DNA of 39,355 bases from Deltaproteobacteria bacterium (GTDB lineage Bacteria; Desulfobacterota; Syntrophorhabdia; Syntrophorhabdales; JANXAF01), in the NCBI GenBank assembly GCA_026417175.1, contig JAOADT010000019.1, forward strand, positions 1-39,355, written 5' to 3'. The position numbers and the translations under genes are program-made. The notes beneath the pieces were generated by a model. That model made no database searches and was not told the DNA's origin. It saw nothing but the letters and a program-made list of their open reading frames with translations. Positions 23,625 through 32,245 of this stretch are shown piece after piece (within the stretch, counting starts at the first letter, position 1; each line of letters begins with the position of its first letter).

Positions 23625-23668
23625 TTTTACATGTTAGCCAATATATTACTCAGGTGAAGGAAATTCTC

Positions 23669-23696
23669 TTGACATACCATTCAAAATAGTTAAGAC
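23669..23696 (+). promoter_or_regulatory. Promoter of the small exported protein
   Basis: TTGACA (23669-23674) is followed after 16 nt by TAAGAC (23691-23696). The predicted start near 23703 gives a leader of about 26 nt that contains the GGAGG site. Confidence 0.5.
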
Positions 23697-23728
23697 TTAA
23701 AAAGGTAAGGAGAGAGGAGGAGAAAAAA

Positions 23729-24055
23729 ATGAAGACAAAGTTGATCCTTGTTTTCCTGGCTTTTACGGTAGTGATGTTTTACGTTTCAATGGATGTTTTT
23801 TCAGTGGAGAAACATCAGCCTGGTAGCAAAAAGAAGATCACAGTAAATCAAGGATTGTACTTACACGGAAAAGTTGTATCCATAAATTCGGAGGCTAAGC
23901 TAATGAGTGTTAAAAGTTCGAGAGGAGATGTAACATTGGATATCACCAATGCCAGTCTCAAGGGTTATAAGGGTATCAAGGAAATCTCCGTAGGAGATAA
24001 AGTAAAGGTGAGGTACACTAATTTCGGGATTGAAATCGTCAAAACGCAAAAATGA
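23729..24055 (+). CDS. Small exported beta-rich protein
   Basis: The 108-residue protein has a signal peptide of about 25 residues (MKTKLILVFLAFTVVMF, then a likely cleavage near VFS-VEK). The mature part (about 50-105) reads GKVVSINSEAKLMSVKSS and VGDKVKVRYTNFGIEIV. This pattern suggests a small OB-like beta-barrel seen in many uncharacterised periplasmic proteins. GGAGG at 23716-23720 is well placed. I do not recognise a specific family. It has its own promoter and stands alone between two operons, so it may be regulated separately. Confidence 0.75.
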   Translation: MKTKLILVFLAFTVVMFYVSMDVFSVEKHQPGSKKKITVNQGLYLHGKVVSINSEAKLMSVKSSRGDVTLDITNASLKGYKGIKEISVGDKVKVRYTNFGIEIVKTQK

Positions 24056-24078
24056 AGGAGATAAGTACGTTCAAATAC

Positions 24079-24318
24079 TCACGGAGTGAAGCTAGAAAGC
24101 TGGTAGTGTTCTTCAGTTTTTTGAGGTAATTCTTTTTTCTCAAACCAAACTTTTCCTTCAGCAATTTCCCTTAAAGCTGTCACTATCTCTTTGTTCTCAC
24201 TTTTTACAAGAGGTTTTTCTCCTTTTAGCAACTGCTTAGCCCTTTTTACCGCCAAGTGAACTAACTCAAAGCGATTCTCCACATACTCCATACAATCTTC
24301 AACTGTTATTCTTGCCAT
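24079..24318 (-). CDS. rpoZ: RNA polymerase omega subunit
   Basis: The 79-residue protein is RpoZ, the small subunit that helps assemble beta-prime. It begins [20 protein letters not shown] and contains [20 protein letters not shown] and [11 protein letters not shown], all omega hallmarks. It follows gmk with a 20-base overlap, the order known from E. coli (gmk-rpoZ). It is the last gene of the eight-gene minus-strand operon. There is no clear terminator between it and the convergent small exported protein. Confidence 0.94.
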   Translation of the reverse strand: MARITVEDCMEYVENRFELVHLAVKRAKQLLKGEKPLVKSENKEIVTALREIAEGKVWFEKKELPQKTEEHYQLSSFTP

Positions 24319-24874
24319 TTGATTTCCTAACCTCCTCGACTATATTTTTGAATTGATTATACGCTTTTTCTAAAGAGTCGTTAATTATAACATAATCAAA
24401 AAATTTTTTTGTTTCTAGCTCCCTACTTACCCTTTGGAGTCTTTTTTCTATTTCTTTTTCTCCTCTTATTTTCAGTCTCTTCATCAGTTCATTTTCAGAC
24501 GGTGGTTCGATGAATATGAGAACAGATGCTGGAATTATGCGTTTTATTCTCAGTGCCCCGTTTACATCAATATCGAGAAATACATCTACACCTCTTTCTA
24601 TACTTTCTAATATTGTCGCTTTCGGGGTCCCATAAAATTCTCCATGAACTTCTTCCCATTCAATAAAAAAATCTTTTTTTACCATCTCTTGAAATTCTTC
24701 CATGGTCACAAAGTGGTAGTCAACTCCTTCCCTTTCGTTCTCTCTTCTCTTTCTTGTCGTATATGAGATTGAAAAAACAGAATTGTTGTCGTTTTTCAAA
24801 AAAAGGTTCAGAATGGTCGTCTTTCCCACACCTGAAGGACCGGAGACTACAAAAACCCTTCCCTTATTCGACAT
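24299..24874 (-). CDS. gmk: Guanylate kinase
   Basis: Guanylate kinase converts GMP to GDP. The P-loop is GPSGVGKTT at about residues 12-20. Further blocks are [36 protein letters not shown] and [11 protein letters not shown]. The length of 191 is normal. ATG 24874 lies inside the 3' end of yicC by 11 bases, so the two are coupled. Confidence 0.95.
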   Translation of the reverse strand: MSNKGRVFVVSGPSGVGKTTILNLFLKNDNNSVFSISYTTRKRRENEREGVDYHFVTMEEFQEMVKKDFFIEWEEVHGEFYGTPKATILESIERGVDVFLDIDVNGALRIKRIIPASVLIFIEPPSENELMKRLKIRGEKEIEKRLQRVSRELETKKFFDYVIINDSLEKAYNQFKNIVEEVRKSNGKNNS

Positions 24875-25727
24875 TTTGGACCTGTTCTCTTAATTTTTCG
24901 ATTTCAACCTTTATGATTACAACTTTTTCACTTATGAAATAGTCGGGAGATTTGCTCCCTATGGTGTTTGTCTCTCTTATCATTTCTTGGATAATGAAAT
25001 CGAGCTTTCGACCTACACTCTCTTCTTCGTTCATCGAGTTTTCAAAATTATCTATATGACCTTTAAGTCTTGAAATTTCTTCAGCCATATCGTATCTTTC
25101 CATATAAATGACCATTTCCTCAAGTATCCTTTCCTCACTTACCACACCCGTTGCTTCCTTGAGCTTGTTTTTTAATCTCTGCTCATGTTGAGACATCGCT
25201 AAGGGAAAATGAATTTCTATCTCTTCTACAGCTTTCCTTACATTAGCTAACCTTTTTCGTAGGTCTTCCTCAATTACTTTTCCTTCTCTTTTCCTATCGG
25301 CATCAAGCAAACGTAAAAGCTCCTCAAACACTTCAAACACTTTTTCTTCCTGGATTGGTAAATGCTCTTCATACATTATTACGTCTTTAAAAGAGAGAAG
25401 CCCTTCTATACTGAGAGACCCAGGAAGTCCATATTTCTCTTTCAAGCTCTTGGCAATGGATATGTATTGAGACACATTTTCCTCATTAATTTTCAACATG
25501 GGATAGGAATTTTCAGGTCTTCCCCACTTGAGAGATATATCTACCCGTCCTCTTCTCAAGTACTTTTTTGCGATTTCTCTTAGTTTTTGTTCAAGGAGAT
25601 AATCCACTTTTTGAATTTTTATGTTAAGCTCAAGGTACCTGTTATTGAGAGATCTTGCCTCCCCATAAATTTTTACTTCTGGAAATTCTTTTTCCACCTT
25701 GGAGAAACCTGTCATACTCCTTAACAT
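24864..25727 (-). CDS. yicC: YicC-family endoribonuclease
   Basis: YicC proteins are endoribonucleases involved in small RNA and stress decay. The N-terminus MLRSMTGFSKVEKEFPEV and the ARSLNNRYLELNIK block are family hallmarks, as is the C-terminal DUF1732 region (GRKLDFIIQEMIRETNTIGSK). The length is 287 residues. I chose ATG 25727 because AAGGAAG precedes it and the family opening begins there; 14 more residues from 25769 would be unrelated. It overlaps the DUF4416 stop by a few bases. Confidence 0.92.
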   Translation of the reverse strand: MLRSMTGFSKVEKEFPEVKIYGEARSLNNRYLELNIKIQKVDYLLEQKLREIAKKYLRRGRVDISLKWGRPENSYPMLKINEENVSQYISIAKSLKEKYGLPGSLSIEGLLSFKDVIMYEEHLPIQEEKVFEVFEELLRLLDADRKREGKVIEEDLRKRLANVRKAVEEIEIHFPLAMSQHEQRLKNKLKEATGVVSEERILEEMVIYMERYDMAEEISRLKGHIDNFENSMNEEESVGRKLDFIIQEMIRETNTIGSKSPDYFISEKVVIIKVEIEKLREQVQNVE

Positions 25728-26257
25728 TTTACTTCCTTTCTCAATCTTTCTTTCAGTACTTTTCTCCATTTATTGAAAATTCCCACTATTGGTTCACTAG
25801 CGTAGTCAGGGTAAGTCCATTCAAGTGGCCTGAAGGTACCGCTTTTAAATATGAGTGTAAGATCCGCATATATCCCTTTTCCGATATATATTCTGTGTGT
25901 GTAATTCTTGGTTGTGGCAAGGATCACGTTTTCAAGGCTAATGTATCCCGGATCTATGTTAAATGTCCTTTTTCCGTTAAACGAGAATTCCTTCTCTATC
26001 TCATTGGTTTTTATTTTTACTTCCGGTAGGTCCTCTCTGTTTTTTAAGGATTTAAAAAGTACAAACTTTCTTTTAAGATTAAGCCCCATTTCGTCCTCGT
26101 AGTATTTAGTATGAGAAAATGACATCTCCTCTGTTATTTCTTCAATTTCGCCAAACAAATTAAGGAGCTTTTCTTGTGCAAAGTTAAATGCGTTTCCAGA
26201 TCCGTATATAATACTTGAAAAATAAAGAACCGGCTTTGTCTCTTTTACTTCTCCCAA
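25721..26257 (-). CDS. DUF4416 family protein
   Basis: The 178-residue protein matches DUF4416: FSHTKYYEDEMGLNLKRKFV, RTFNIDPGYISLENVILAT, then HRIYIGKGIYADLTLI and PLEWTYPDYASE. The function is unknown; the family occurs mostly in Deltaproteobacteria and often lies next to yicC. The start is a TTG at 26257, overlapping tlyA by 13 bases. No ATG fits better. Expect a cytoplasmic protein. Confidence 0.87.
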   Translation of the reverse strand: MGEVKETKPVLYFSSIIYGSGNAFNFAQEKLLNLFGEIEEITEEMSFSHTKYYEDEMGLNLKRKFVLFKSLKNREDLPEVKIKTNEIEKEFSFNGKRTFNIDPGYISLENVILATTKNYTHRIYIGKGIYADLTLIFKSGTFRPLEWTYPDYASEPIVGIFNKWRKVLKERLRKEVKC

Positions 26258-26976
26258 AGTATAAAATACTCCGTATTTTTCTTTTGATTCTCCTTGGGGG
26301 CTACAAGCACATCCTTTGGATGGATATTAAGACTGGAACCGAAGCTTTTTATATCCTCTATCACCTTTTTAATCTTTTCAGAATCTTTTACAATACCACC
26401 TTTCCCGACCTCAAATCTGCCAACTTCAAATTGGGGTTTAACCAGAGTCAATATGTGGCCTTTCGGTTTCACAACCTCTACGAGATTAGGCAAGATCTTT
26501 TTTAGGGAGATGAAAGAGACATCCACGGTAGCTATGTCCACCAAAGTACCTATTGTTTCAAATTTTAGATATCTGGCGTTGAACCCTTCTATGAGTGTGA
26601 CTCTAGGATTCGATCTAAGTAGGTAGTGAAGTTGGTTTTTTCCTACATCGATAGCGTACACATGGCTTGCTCCGAATTTCAGTAGACAATCGGTAAATCC
26701 TCCTGTAGAAGCACCTACATCCACCGCTACCTTTTCTCTGACATCAAGATGAAATTCTCTTATTGCCTTTTCAAGTTTGACCCCTCCGAAACTCACATAA
26801 GGAATGGGGTTAAGCTTAATCTCAATGTCAACACTTTCATCGTATCTTTTATCCGGCGTTGTTACTCTCTCCCCGCTTACATACACCTCTCCGGCGAGTA
26901 TCAATATCTTAGCTTTTTCCCTAGAAGGGACTAAGCCCTTTTTAAACATAAGTACATCTAATCTTTCTTTAACCAT
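26245..26976 (-). CDS. tlyA: TlyA-family rRNA 2'-O-methyltransferase
   Basis: TlyA methylates ribose positions in 16S and 23S rRNA. An S4 RNA-binding domain (about 1-60: RLDVLMFKKGLVPSREKAK) precedes an FtsJ-like methyltransferase domain with the SAM loop VDVGASTGGFTDCLLK near residue 80. TLVKPQFEVGR is also typical. The length of 243 is normal. It is embedded between dxs and DUF4416 with overlaps on both sides. In Mycobacterium it affects capreomycin sensitivity; here only the modification role is expected. Confidence 0.92.
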   Translation of the reverse strand: MVKERLDVLMFKKGLVPSREKAKILILAGEVYVSGERVTTPDKRYDESVDIEIKLNPIPYVSFGGVKLEKAIREFHLDVREKVAVDVGASTGGFTDCLLKFGASHVYAIDVGKNQLHYLLRSNPRVTLIEGFNARYLKFETIGTLVDIATVDVSFISLKKILPNLVEVVKPKGHILTLVKPQFEVGRFEVGKGGIVKDSEKIKKVIEDIKSFGSSLNIHPKDVLVAPKENQKKNTEYFILWEK

Positions 26977-28823
26977 TCTCTTATTTTCTCTTCTATCCCC
27001 TCTTTTGTCAGGTTAACTTTTCTTCTTAAGCTGTGTTGGCTACCGTGAGGCAAGAACTCATCAGGTATCCCAATTCTCTTTACAGGCAAAGTGATATCCA
27101 TGTCAGATAGTGCTTCTAAAACCCCGGCCCCAAAACCACCTACAATAGAATTTTCTTCTAGGGTTAGTATTCTTTCTGATCTTGTCGCTACTTTTCTTAG
27201 TGTTTGGTAATCTATCGGTTTTACGAATCTTCCATTCACTACACCACACTTTATTCCTTGAGCTTCAAGTGCCTCCGCCACAAGACAAGCCTCATTTACA
27301 ATAGTTCCGCAGGCTATTATAAAAATGTCACTCCCATCCTTTAAAATTTCCCACGTTCCAATAGGTATAAGACGGAAATCTTCATCCATTTTTACACCTT
27401 GAACTTCACCCCGCGGATATCTTATAGCAACCGGCTTGCCATAGGAATATGCAGAAAAAAGCATATTCCTTAGTTCATTTTCATCTTTTGGTGCCATAAT
27501 TACCATATTCGGCATGTGACGTAAATAAGAAAGATCAAAGACTCCGTGATGAGTAGGCCCGTCATTGCCGACAATCCCCCCCCTGTCCAAGCAAAGACAT
27601 ATTGGTATTTCCTGCAAGCAAACATCCATGAGGATCTGATCATATGCCCTCTGAAGGAATGTCGAATATATGGCCACATAAGGTTTCAGCCCTTTAAGGG
27701 AAAGAGCTGCAGCGAACGTCACAGCGTGCTCCTCCGCGATCCCAATGTCGTAAAAACGGTCTGGAAAAACTTTCGCAAAACGGGCTAAGCCAGTACCTAG
27801 ACTCATAGCTGCCGTTACAGTCACTATTTTCTCATCCATTTCTGCAAGCTTTAATACGGTGGAGCCGAATACGTCTGTATATGTGAGTCTTTCTGCCTTT
27901 TTAGGCTCACCCTTCTCTACGTCGAATTGCGGCACTCCGTGAAAAGTTTCTGGATCCATTTCTGCAAAATAGTATCCCTTCCCCTTCTTCGTGATTACAT
28001 GTAGAAGCAATGGCCCCCTCAGCTTCTTCACGTTCCTCAGAGTCTCTATCAATGCATTAAGATTATGACCGTCTATTGGACCAACGTACTGGAATCCTAA
28101 TTCTTCAAAGAAAATTCCTGGCACAACAAGGCCTTTTGCTACCTCTTCCAAGTATTTTGCCACTTTATAAAATCTCTGTCCAAATCCGGGTATATTTTTA
28201 ATTAAGACTTTTATACGCTCCCTTGCCTTTGAAACAAACTCCCCTGTCATTAACCTGTTTAGATAAGATGACAATGCGCCTATGTTTCTTGAAATAGACA
28301 TTTCATTATCGTTGAGTATAACGATTATGTCACTTTTGGCATGTCCAGCATGATTTAATGCCTCAAATGCCATTCCGCCACAGAGGGCCCCATCTCCTAT
28401 GATAGCCAAGATCTTTTCATCAGAATTTATCTTTTTCTTTGCTTCCGCGAGCCCTACAGCTATGGAGATTGAATTACTCGCATGGCCCGTGTTGAATGTA
28501 TCATAGATACTTTCTTTTCTTGAAGGAAATCCACTTATACCCCCATCCTGTCTTAAAGTATGAAACCTGTCTTTTCTTCCAGTCAAGATCTTATGAGCAT
28601 AACATTGATGACCCACGTCCCAAATAATCTTGTCTTTTGGAGCATCAAAAACATAGTGAATGGCCACTGTAAGTTCAACGACTCCTAAACTGGAAGAGAG
28701 ATGCCCTCCGGTGTTTGCCACAGTCTTTATTATGAGCTCTCTTATTTCGCTACATAGATAATTGAGCTCATTTATGTTTAGTTTTTTTATGTCAGTCGGG
28801 TATTCTATTTTTTCGAGATACAT
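26958..28823 (-). CDS. dxs: 1-deoxy-D-xylulose-5-phosphate synthase
   Basis: DXS makes DXP from pyruvate and glyceraldehyde 3-phosphate, the first MEP step. The TPP motif is GDGALCGGMAFEALNHAG with LNDNEMSIS further on. The catalytic glutamate lies in IAEEHAVTFAA. The transketolase C-terminal domain begins near residue 490. The length of 621 is normal. It starts at ATG 28823, overlapping ispA by one base (TGATG), and its end overlaps tlyA. Together with ispH in this window it shows a complete-looking use of the MEP route. Confidence 0.96.
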   Translation of the reverse strand: MYLEKIEYPTDIKKLNINELNYLCSEIRELIIKTVANTGGHLSSSLGVVELTVAIHYVFDAPKDKIIWDVGHQCYAHKILTGRKDRFHTLRQDGGISGFPSRKESIYDTFNTGHASNSISIAVGLAEAKKKINSDEKILAIIGDGALCGGMAFEALNHAGHAKSDIIVILNDNEMSISRNIGALSSYLNRLMTGEFVSKARERIKVLIKNIPGFGQRFYKVAKYLEEVAKGLVVPGIFFEELGFQYVGPIDGHNLNALIETLRNVKKLRGPLLLHVITKKGKGYYFAEMDPETFHGVPQFDVEKGEPKKAERLTYTDVFGSTVLKLAEMDEKIVTVTAAMSLGTGLARFAKVFPDRFYDIGIAEEHAVTFAAALSLKGLKPYVAIYSTFLQRAYDQILMDVCLQEIPICLCLDRGGIVGNDGPTHHGVFDLSYLRHMPNMVIMAPKDENELRNMLFSAYSYGKPVAIRYPRGEVQGVKMDEDFRLIPIGTWEILKDGSDIFIIACGTIVNEACLVAEALEAQGIKCGVVNGRFVKPIDYQTLRKVATRSERILTLEENSIVGGFGAGVLEALSDMDITLPVKRIGIPDEFLPHGSQHSLRRKVNLTKEGIEEKIREWLKKD

Positions 28824-29710
28824 CAGGAATTCCTATTCGCTATATACAACGCCAGTTCTTTGAGCAAGATAGAATTATCTCCTAGGAAGTGAATGTTGCT
28901 TATGGCCTCCTCTATAAGCTTTTCTATTTTTAATTTGGAGGTGGTAAGGCCATAATGTTTAACGTATGTCTGCTTTCTCTCGTCTTTTTTTAGTCTCTTG
29001 CCCACTATATTCTCATCACCTTCATAGTCCAAAATATCGTCGACGATCTGGAATGCAAGACCGACGCACTCCCCATAACGTGAAAGGGCTTTTAACTCTT
29101 TACCCTTTGCTCCACCTATGATAGCCCCAACTCTCACAGACGCTTTAATTAGTGCGCACGTCTTGTGCAAATGAATAAAATCAACTATTGTTTTTGAGCC
29201 TTCCTGCCCATCGTAAAGAACATCCATCACTTGTCCTCCAACCATGCCTTCTGCACCGGCTGCCTGGGCTATCTCGAAGATTATTCGTTTTACTGTCCTG
29301 GAACTCACATTTTCCGTATATCTTTTATCACTCATGATTCTGAAAGCTTCAGTGAGCAAAGCGTCACCCGCTAAAATGGCTATTGCTTCACCAAATACCT
29401 TGTGACAGGTAGGTTTTCCCCTTCTCAAATCGTCGTTGTCAATACTTGGAAGATCGTCATGGATTAGTGAGTACGTGTGAATCATTTCTATGGCACATGC
29501 AAAAGGTAGGAGATTTTGGATTGGCTTTCCAAGAGCTTCACATGTGGCTATCGCAAGAATAGGTCGTATTTTTTTTCCATCCGAAAAGATCATGTACTCC
29601 ATAGAATCTCTTAAAATACCTGGTACCTCTTTAAAGGACGCAAATATTTCCCTTAGTGTATTTTCAATGAGTATCTTTTTTTCGTTAATATATGACTGTA
29701 GATCTCTCAT
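28823..29710 (-). CDS. ispA: Polyprenyl (farnesyl/geranylgeranyl) diphosphate synthase
   Basis: The 295-residue prenyltransferase has the first aspartate-rich motif HDDLPSIDNDDLRRGK near residue 85 and the second motif QIVDDILDYEGD near 228. GKKIRPILAIATCEALG is typical of the IspA subgroup. It condenses IPP with allylic diphosphates to FPP or GGPP. The gene order xseB-ispA-dxs is classic and fits metabolic coupling to the MEP route. The start overlaps xseB by ATGA. Confidence 0.94.
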   Translation of the reverse strand: MRDLQSYINEKKILIENTLREIFASFKEVPGILRDSMEYMIFSDGKKIRPILAIATCEALGKPIQNLLPFACAIEMIHTYSLIHDDLPSIDNDDLRRGKPTCHKVFGEAIAILAGDALLTEAFRIMSDKRYTENVSSRTVKRIIFEIAQAAGAEGMVGGQVMDVLYDGQEGSKTIVDFIHLHKTCALIKASVRVGAIIGGAKGKELKALSRYGECVGLAFQIVDDILDYEGDENIVGKRLKKDERKQTYVKHYGLTTSKLKIEKLIEEAISNIHFLGDNSILLKELALYIANRNS

Positions 29711-29940
29711 TCTTCCTCTATCAGATATGGCTGGGCTTCAACTTCCCCATTTTCTCTTTTTACTAAAATCTCTATTCTTTTTTCAGCCTCATCTAACCGC
29801 CTAGATAGTTCCTTTGTGAGTGATATCCCTTCTTTGAAAAGATCCAAAGCTTCATCAAGGCTTAGGTTTCCCTCCTCCAGTAACCTAACTATATCTTCAA
29901 GCCTCTTCATCCCCTCTTCAAATTTCATTTCGCATCTCAT
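29707..29940 (-). CDS. xseB: Exodeoxyribonuclease VII small subunit
   Basis: The 77-residue protein matches XseB: KFEEGMKRLEDIVRLLEEGN, then LSLDEALDLFKEGISLTK and RRLDEAEKRIEIL. It forms coiled-coil-rich subunits with XseA, which is not in the window. The start could be ATG 29940 or ATG 29928 (beginning MKFEEG); neither has a strong ribosome site. It heads the minus-strand operon. Confidence 0.92.
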   Translation of the reverse strand: MRCEMKFEEGMKRLEDIVRLLEEGNLSLDEALDLFKEGISLTKELSRRLDEAEKRIEILVKRENGEVEAQPYLIEEE

Positions 29941-29969
29941 GGATTCTTAAAATGCTACGTCCAATTAGT

Positions 29970-29998
29970 TTGCCTATTTGCTCAGTTTCAAATATAAT
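29970..29998 (+). promoter_or_regulatory. Promoter of greA
   Basis: TTGCCT (29970-29975) and a perfect TATAAT (29993-29998) are separated by 17 nt. The predicted start near 30005 leaves a 35-nt leader with GAGGGAG before ATG 30040. Confidence 0.6.
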
Positions 29999-30039
29999 AA
30001 ACCAGAATTTATCTTTTTTTCAAAGAGAGGGAGTTAGGC

Positions 30040-30501
30040 ATGAAAATTCCCATAACTAGAGAAGGATATGAGAAGCTAAAAAAAGAGAGGGATTATCTAG
30101 TATCCAAAAAGAGACCGGAACTTATAAAAGCCATTGAAGAAGCCAGAGCTCATGGAGACATTTCAGAGAATGCGGAATACGACGCTGCCAAGGAAGAGTA
30201 TCAGTTTCTTCAAAGGAAAATTGCAGAAATAGAAGAGATGCTTGAAAAATCTGAAGTGGTAGAACCGGATTGTTCATCATCTGTATGTGCTTTTGGGTCA
30301 AAAGTAAAACTAAGGAACGTCGATACAGATGAGGTGGTACTATATAAAATAGTTGGCCCTTTTGAATCGGATGTGAAATCTGGAAAGATATCTGTTACAT
30401 CGCCTCTAGGAAGGGCCCTTATAGGAAAGGGTGTGGGAGACGAAGTGAGGTTTTCAGCTCCAGGTGGTGAGAAGATTTACGAAATACTCGCGATAGAGTA
30501 G
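30040..30501 (+). CDS. greA: Transcription elongation factor GreA
   Basis: GreA rescues backtracked RNA polymerase. The N-terminal coiled coil (residues 1-75) carries the tip motif HGDISENAEYDAAKEEYQ, with the acidic pair D41 and E44 that acts in the polymerase channel. The FKBP-like C-terminal domain follows, ending KGVGDEVRFSAPGGEKIYEI. The length of 153 is normal. It is divergent from xseB and its stop meets the nifS stop with no gap. Confidence 0.96.
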   Translation: MKIPITREGYEKLKKERDYLVSKKRPELIKAIEEARAHGDISENAEYDAAKEEYQFLQRKIAEIEEMLEKSEVVEPDCSSSVCAFGSKVKLRNVDTDEVVLYKIVGPFESDVKSGKISVTSPLGRALIGKGVGDEVRFSAPGGEKIYEILAIE

Positions 30502-31671
30502 TTATGTAACCTTCCTTTTATAAAGCGGAGACATGTTTCTCAAAAAGTCTACCGCCTTTTTTAGAGTTCCGATTGTTTTTTCTACGTCATCAATCGTATT
30601 GTCGCGCCCGAATGAAAAAATAAGCGTTCCCTGGGCTTTCACATAGTCCAAACCTATAGCCGTAAGAACATGAGAAGCTCTCAAAGATCCTGAAGCACAT
30701 GCTGATCTTGTTGATACACATATGCCTGCTTCATCGAGAAGAAGCATTAGAGATTCACCCTCTATATAATCGAAAGAACAGGAAAGCAAACCCGGCAAAT
30801 TTTTCTCCGGATGACCATTTATTATTACGTCTTCGATCTCAAGAATTCTTTTTGTCATTTCATTTTTTAAGTGTCGAAGTTTTTCGATTCTTTCTGGCAT
30901 CTCTAATTTGGCTAGTTCAGCTGCTTTTCCCATACCCACAATACCTACCATGTTCTGAGTCCCAGCTCTTCTACCCCCTTCTTGTATACCCCCATCTAGG
31001 ATTGGAACTATTGGAGTCTTATGTCTTATGTAGAGAGCCCCCACACCTGAGGGGCCGTAAAACTGATTTGCGGAAAGGCTTAATAAATCAACGTTAAGTT
31101 CATCAACATTCACAGGTATGTTCCCGCATGAAGCAACCGCATCTGTATGAAATACAATACCTTTCTCTTTTGCTATTTTACCTATTTCAGCTATTGGCTC
31201 TATAGTTCCTATTTCATTATTTGCATGCATAATCGTGATGAGAATGGTATCGCTTTTGATTGCCTTTTTCACATCATCCGGATCGACCATTCCGTATTTA
31301 TCCACTTGCACGGATGTTACATTAAAACCCATTTTCATCAGTACCCTTAAAGGACGCGAAACAGCCTGATGTTCAATATTAGAGGTTATTATGTGTTTTC
31401 CCTTCTTCTGAAGGGCAAAAGCGACCCCCTTTATAGCGTGATTAGTAGATTCTGTGCCACCAGAGGTGAATACTATCTCCTCAGGTTTTGCTCCTATAAG
31501 ATCTGCAACCTTTTCTCTGGCTTTTTCTAGGCGTTCCGCCGCCTTATCTCCGATTTTATGTTGCCCCAGGGGATTACCGAACCCATCTTCTTCAAGATAT
31601 TCGATCATCTCCTTTTTTACTTCTGGATGAAGTGGTGTAGCGGATATGTGGTCAAGATATATGATATTCAT
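30502..31671 (-). CDS. NifS/IscS-like cysteine desulfurase homologue lacking the PLP lysine
   Basis: By length (389) and motifs this is a class V NifS/IscS-type protein: YLDHISATPLHPEV, TSGGTESTNHAIKG, H101 in IEHQAV, MHANNEIG, D177 in HTDAVA, and a cysteine loop STRSACASGSL with C325. However, the motif that carries the PLP Schiff-base lysine (SxHKxxGPKG) reads SANQFYGPSG: H and K are replaced by N202 and Q203. The glutamine that contacts the PLP oxygen (DAxQ) is A180. The codon is CAG at 31065-31063, so it is not a translation artefact. It is thus unlikely to act as a normal desulfurase alone. Archaeoglobus fulgidus IscS is a known case of a homologue without this lysine. AAAGGAG precedes ATG 31671; it follows iscU by 37 bases. 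Confidence 0.9.
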   Translation of the reverse strand: MNIIYLDHISATPLHPEVKKEMIEYLEEDGFGNPLGQHKIGDKAAERLEKAREKVADLIGAKPEEIVFTSGGTESTNHAIKGVAFALQKKGKHIITSNIEHQAVSRPLRVLMKMGFNVTSVQVDKYGMVDPDDVKKAIKSDTILITIMHANNEIGTIEPIAEIGKIAKEKGIVFHTDAVASCGNIPVNVDELNVDLLSLSANQFYGPSGVGALYIRHKTPIVPILDGGIQEGGRRAGTQNMVGIVGMGKAAELAKLEMPERIEKLRHLKNEMTKRILEIEDVIINGHPEKNLPGLLSCSFDYIEGESLMLLLDEAGICVSTRSACASGSLRASHVLTAIGLDYVKAQGTLIFSFGRDNTIDDVEKTIGTLKKAVDFLRNMSPLYKRKVT

Positions 31672-31708
31672 TGTGGCTCCTTTGAAAGAAATTTATTGAT
31701 AAATATTT

Positions 31709-32218
31709 TTATTTAATTAGTTTTCCACACTTAGAGCATACAGGGATATTTTTTGGTATCTCTTCTTCGCAGTATGGACAGAGACATGTTCCTTCCCTCT
31801 CTCCGATATATTCCACAGATGAAGCTTCTGACTTGTGTCTTTCAATACCCTTTTTCTTTGCATAGTAGTCCATTATAGCTTTCTTGAGCGCATCAGCCCC
31901 CAAATTTGAACAGTGAAGCTTATTTTTAGGAAGACCTCCTAGCGCTTCTGCAACATCTTTATTAGTGATTTTTAATGCCTCTTCAAGAGTTTTTCCTTTT
32001 GCCATTTCTGTTATCATACTGGAAACAGCAATAGCAGCTCCGCAACCAAAAGTTGCAAATTTTATGTCTTTTATCCTTTCCTCTTCAACCTTTATCGTTA
32101 TTTTCATCATGTCTCCACAAATAGGATTTCCGACCTCTCCGACTCCGTCAGCGTCTTCTATCACACCCACGTTTCTTGGATTCCTAAAATGCTCAAGAAC
32201 TTTATCTGTGTATTCCAT
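31709..32218 (-). CDS. iscU: IscU/NifU-like scaffold with C-terminal zinc ribbon
   Basis: The first 125 residues are an IscU-type Fe-S scaffold. C34 and D36 lie in NPICGDMM, C59 in FGCGAA and C103 in LHCSNLG, the three cluster cysteines and the aspartate expected of IscU. An additional tail of about 40 residues carries C145, C147, C150, C161 and C164 (CLCPYC, then CSKC), which looks like a small zinc ribbon. A tail of this kind is not usual in IscU. AAAGGAGG precedes ATG 32218. It lies between the MoaD-like carrier and the altered NifS, in one operon. Confidence 0.93.
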   Translation of the reverse strand: MEYTDKVLEHFRNPRNVGVIEDADGVGEVGNPICGDMMKITIKVEEERIKDIKFATFGCGAAIAVSSMITEMAKGKTLEEALKITNKDVAEALGGLPKNKLHCSNLGADALKKAIMDYYAKKKGIERHKSEASSVEYIGEREGTCLCPYCEEEIPKNIPVCSKCGKLIK

Positions 32219-32245
32219 AGTTTCCTCCTTTGTGTTTAGAGGTCC

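Noticed and set aside
23617-23628. Palindrome AAAACTAGTTTT at the end of the heptose adenylyltransferase gene
   Set aside because: No GC stem and no T run after it, so it is not a terminator.
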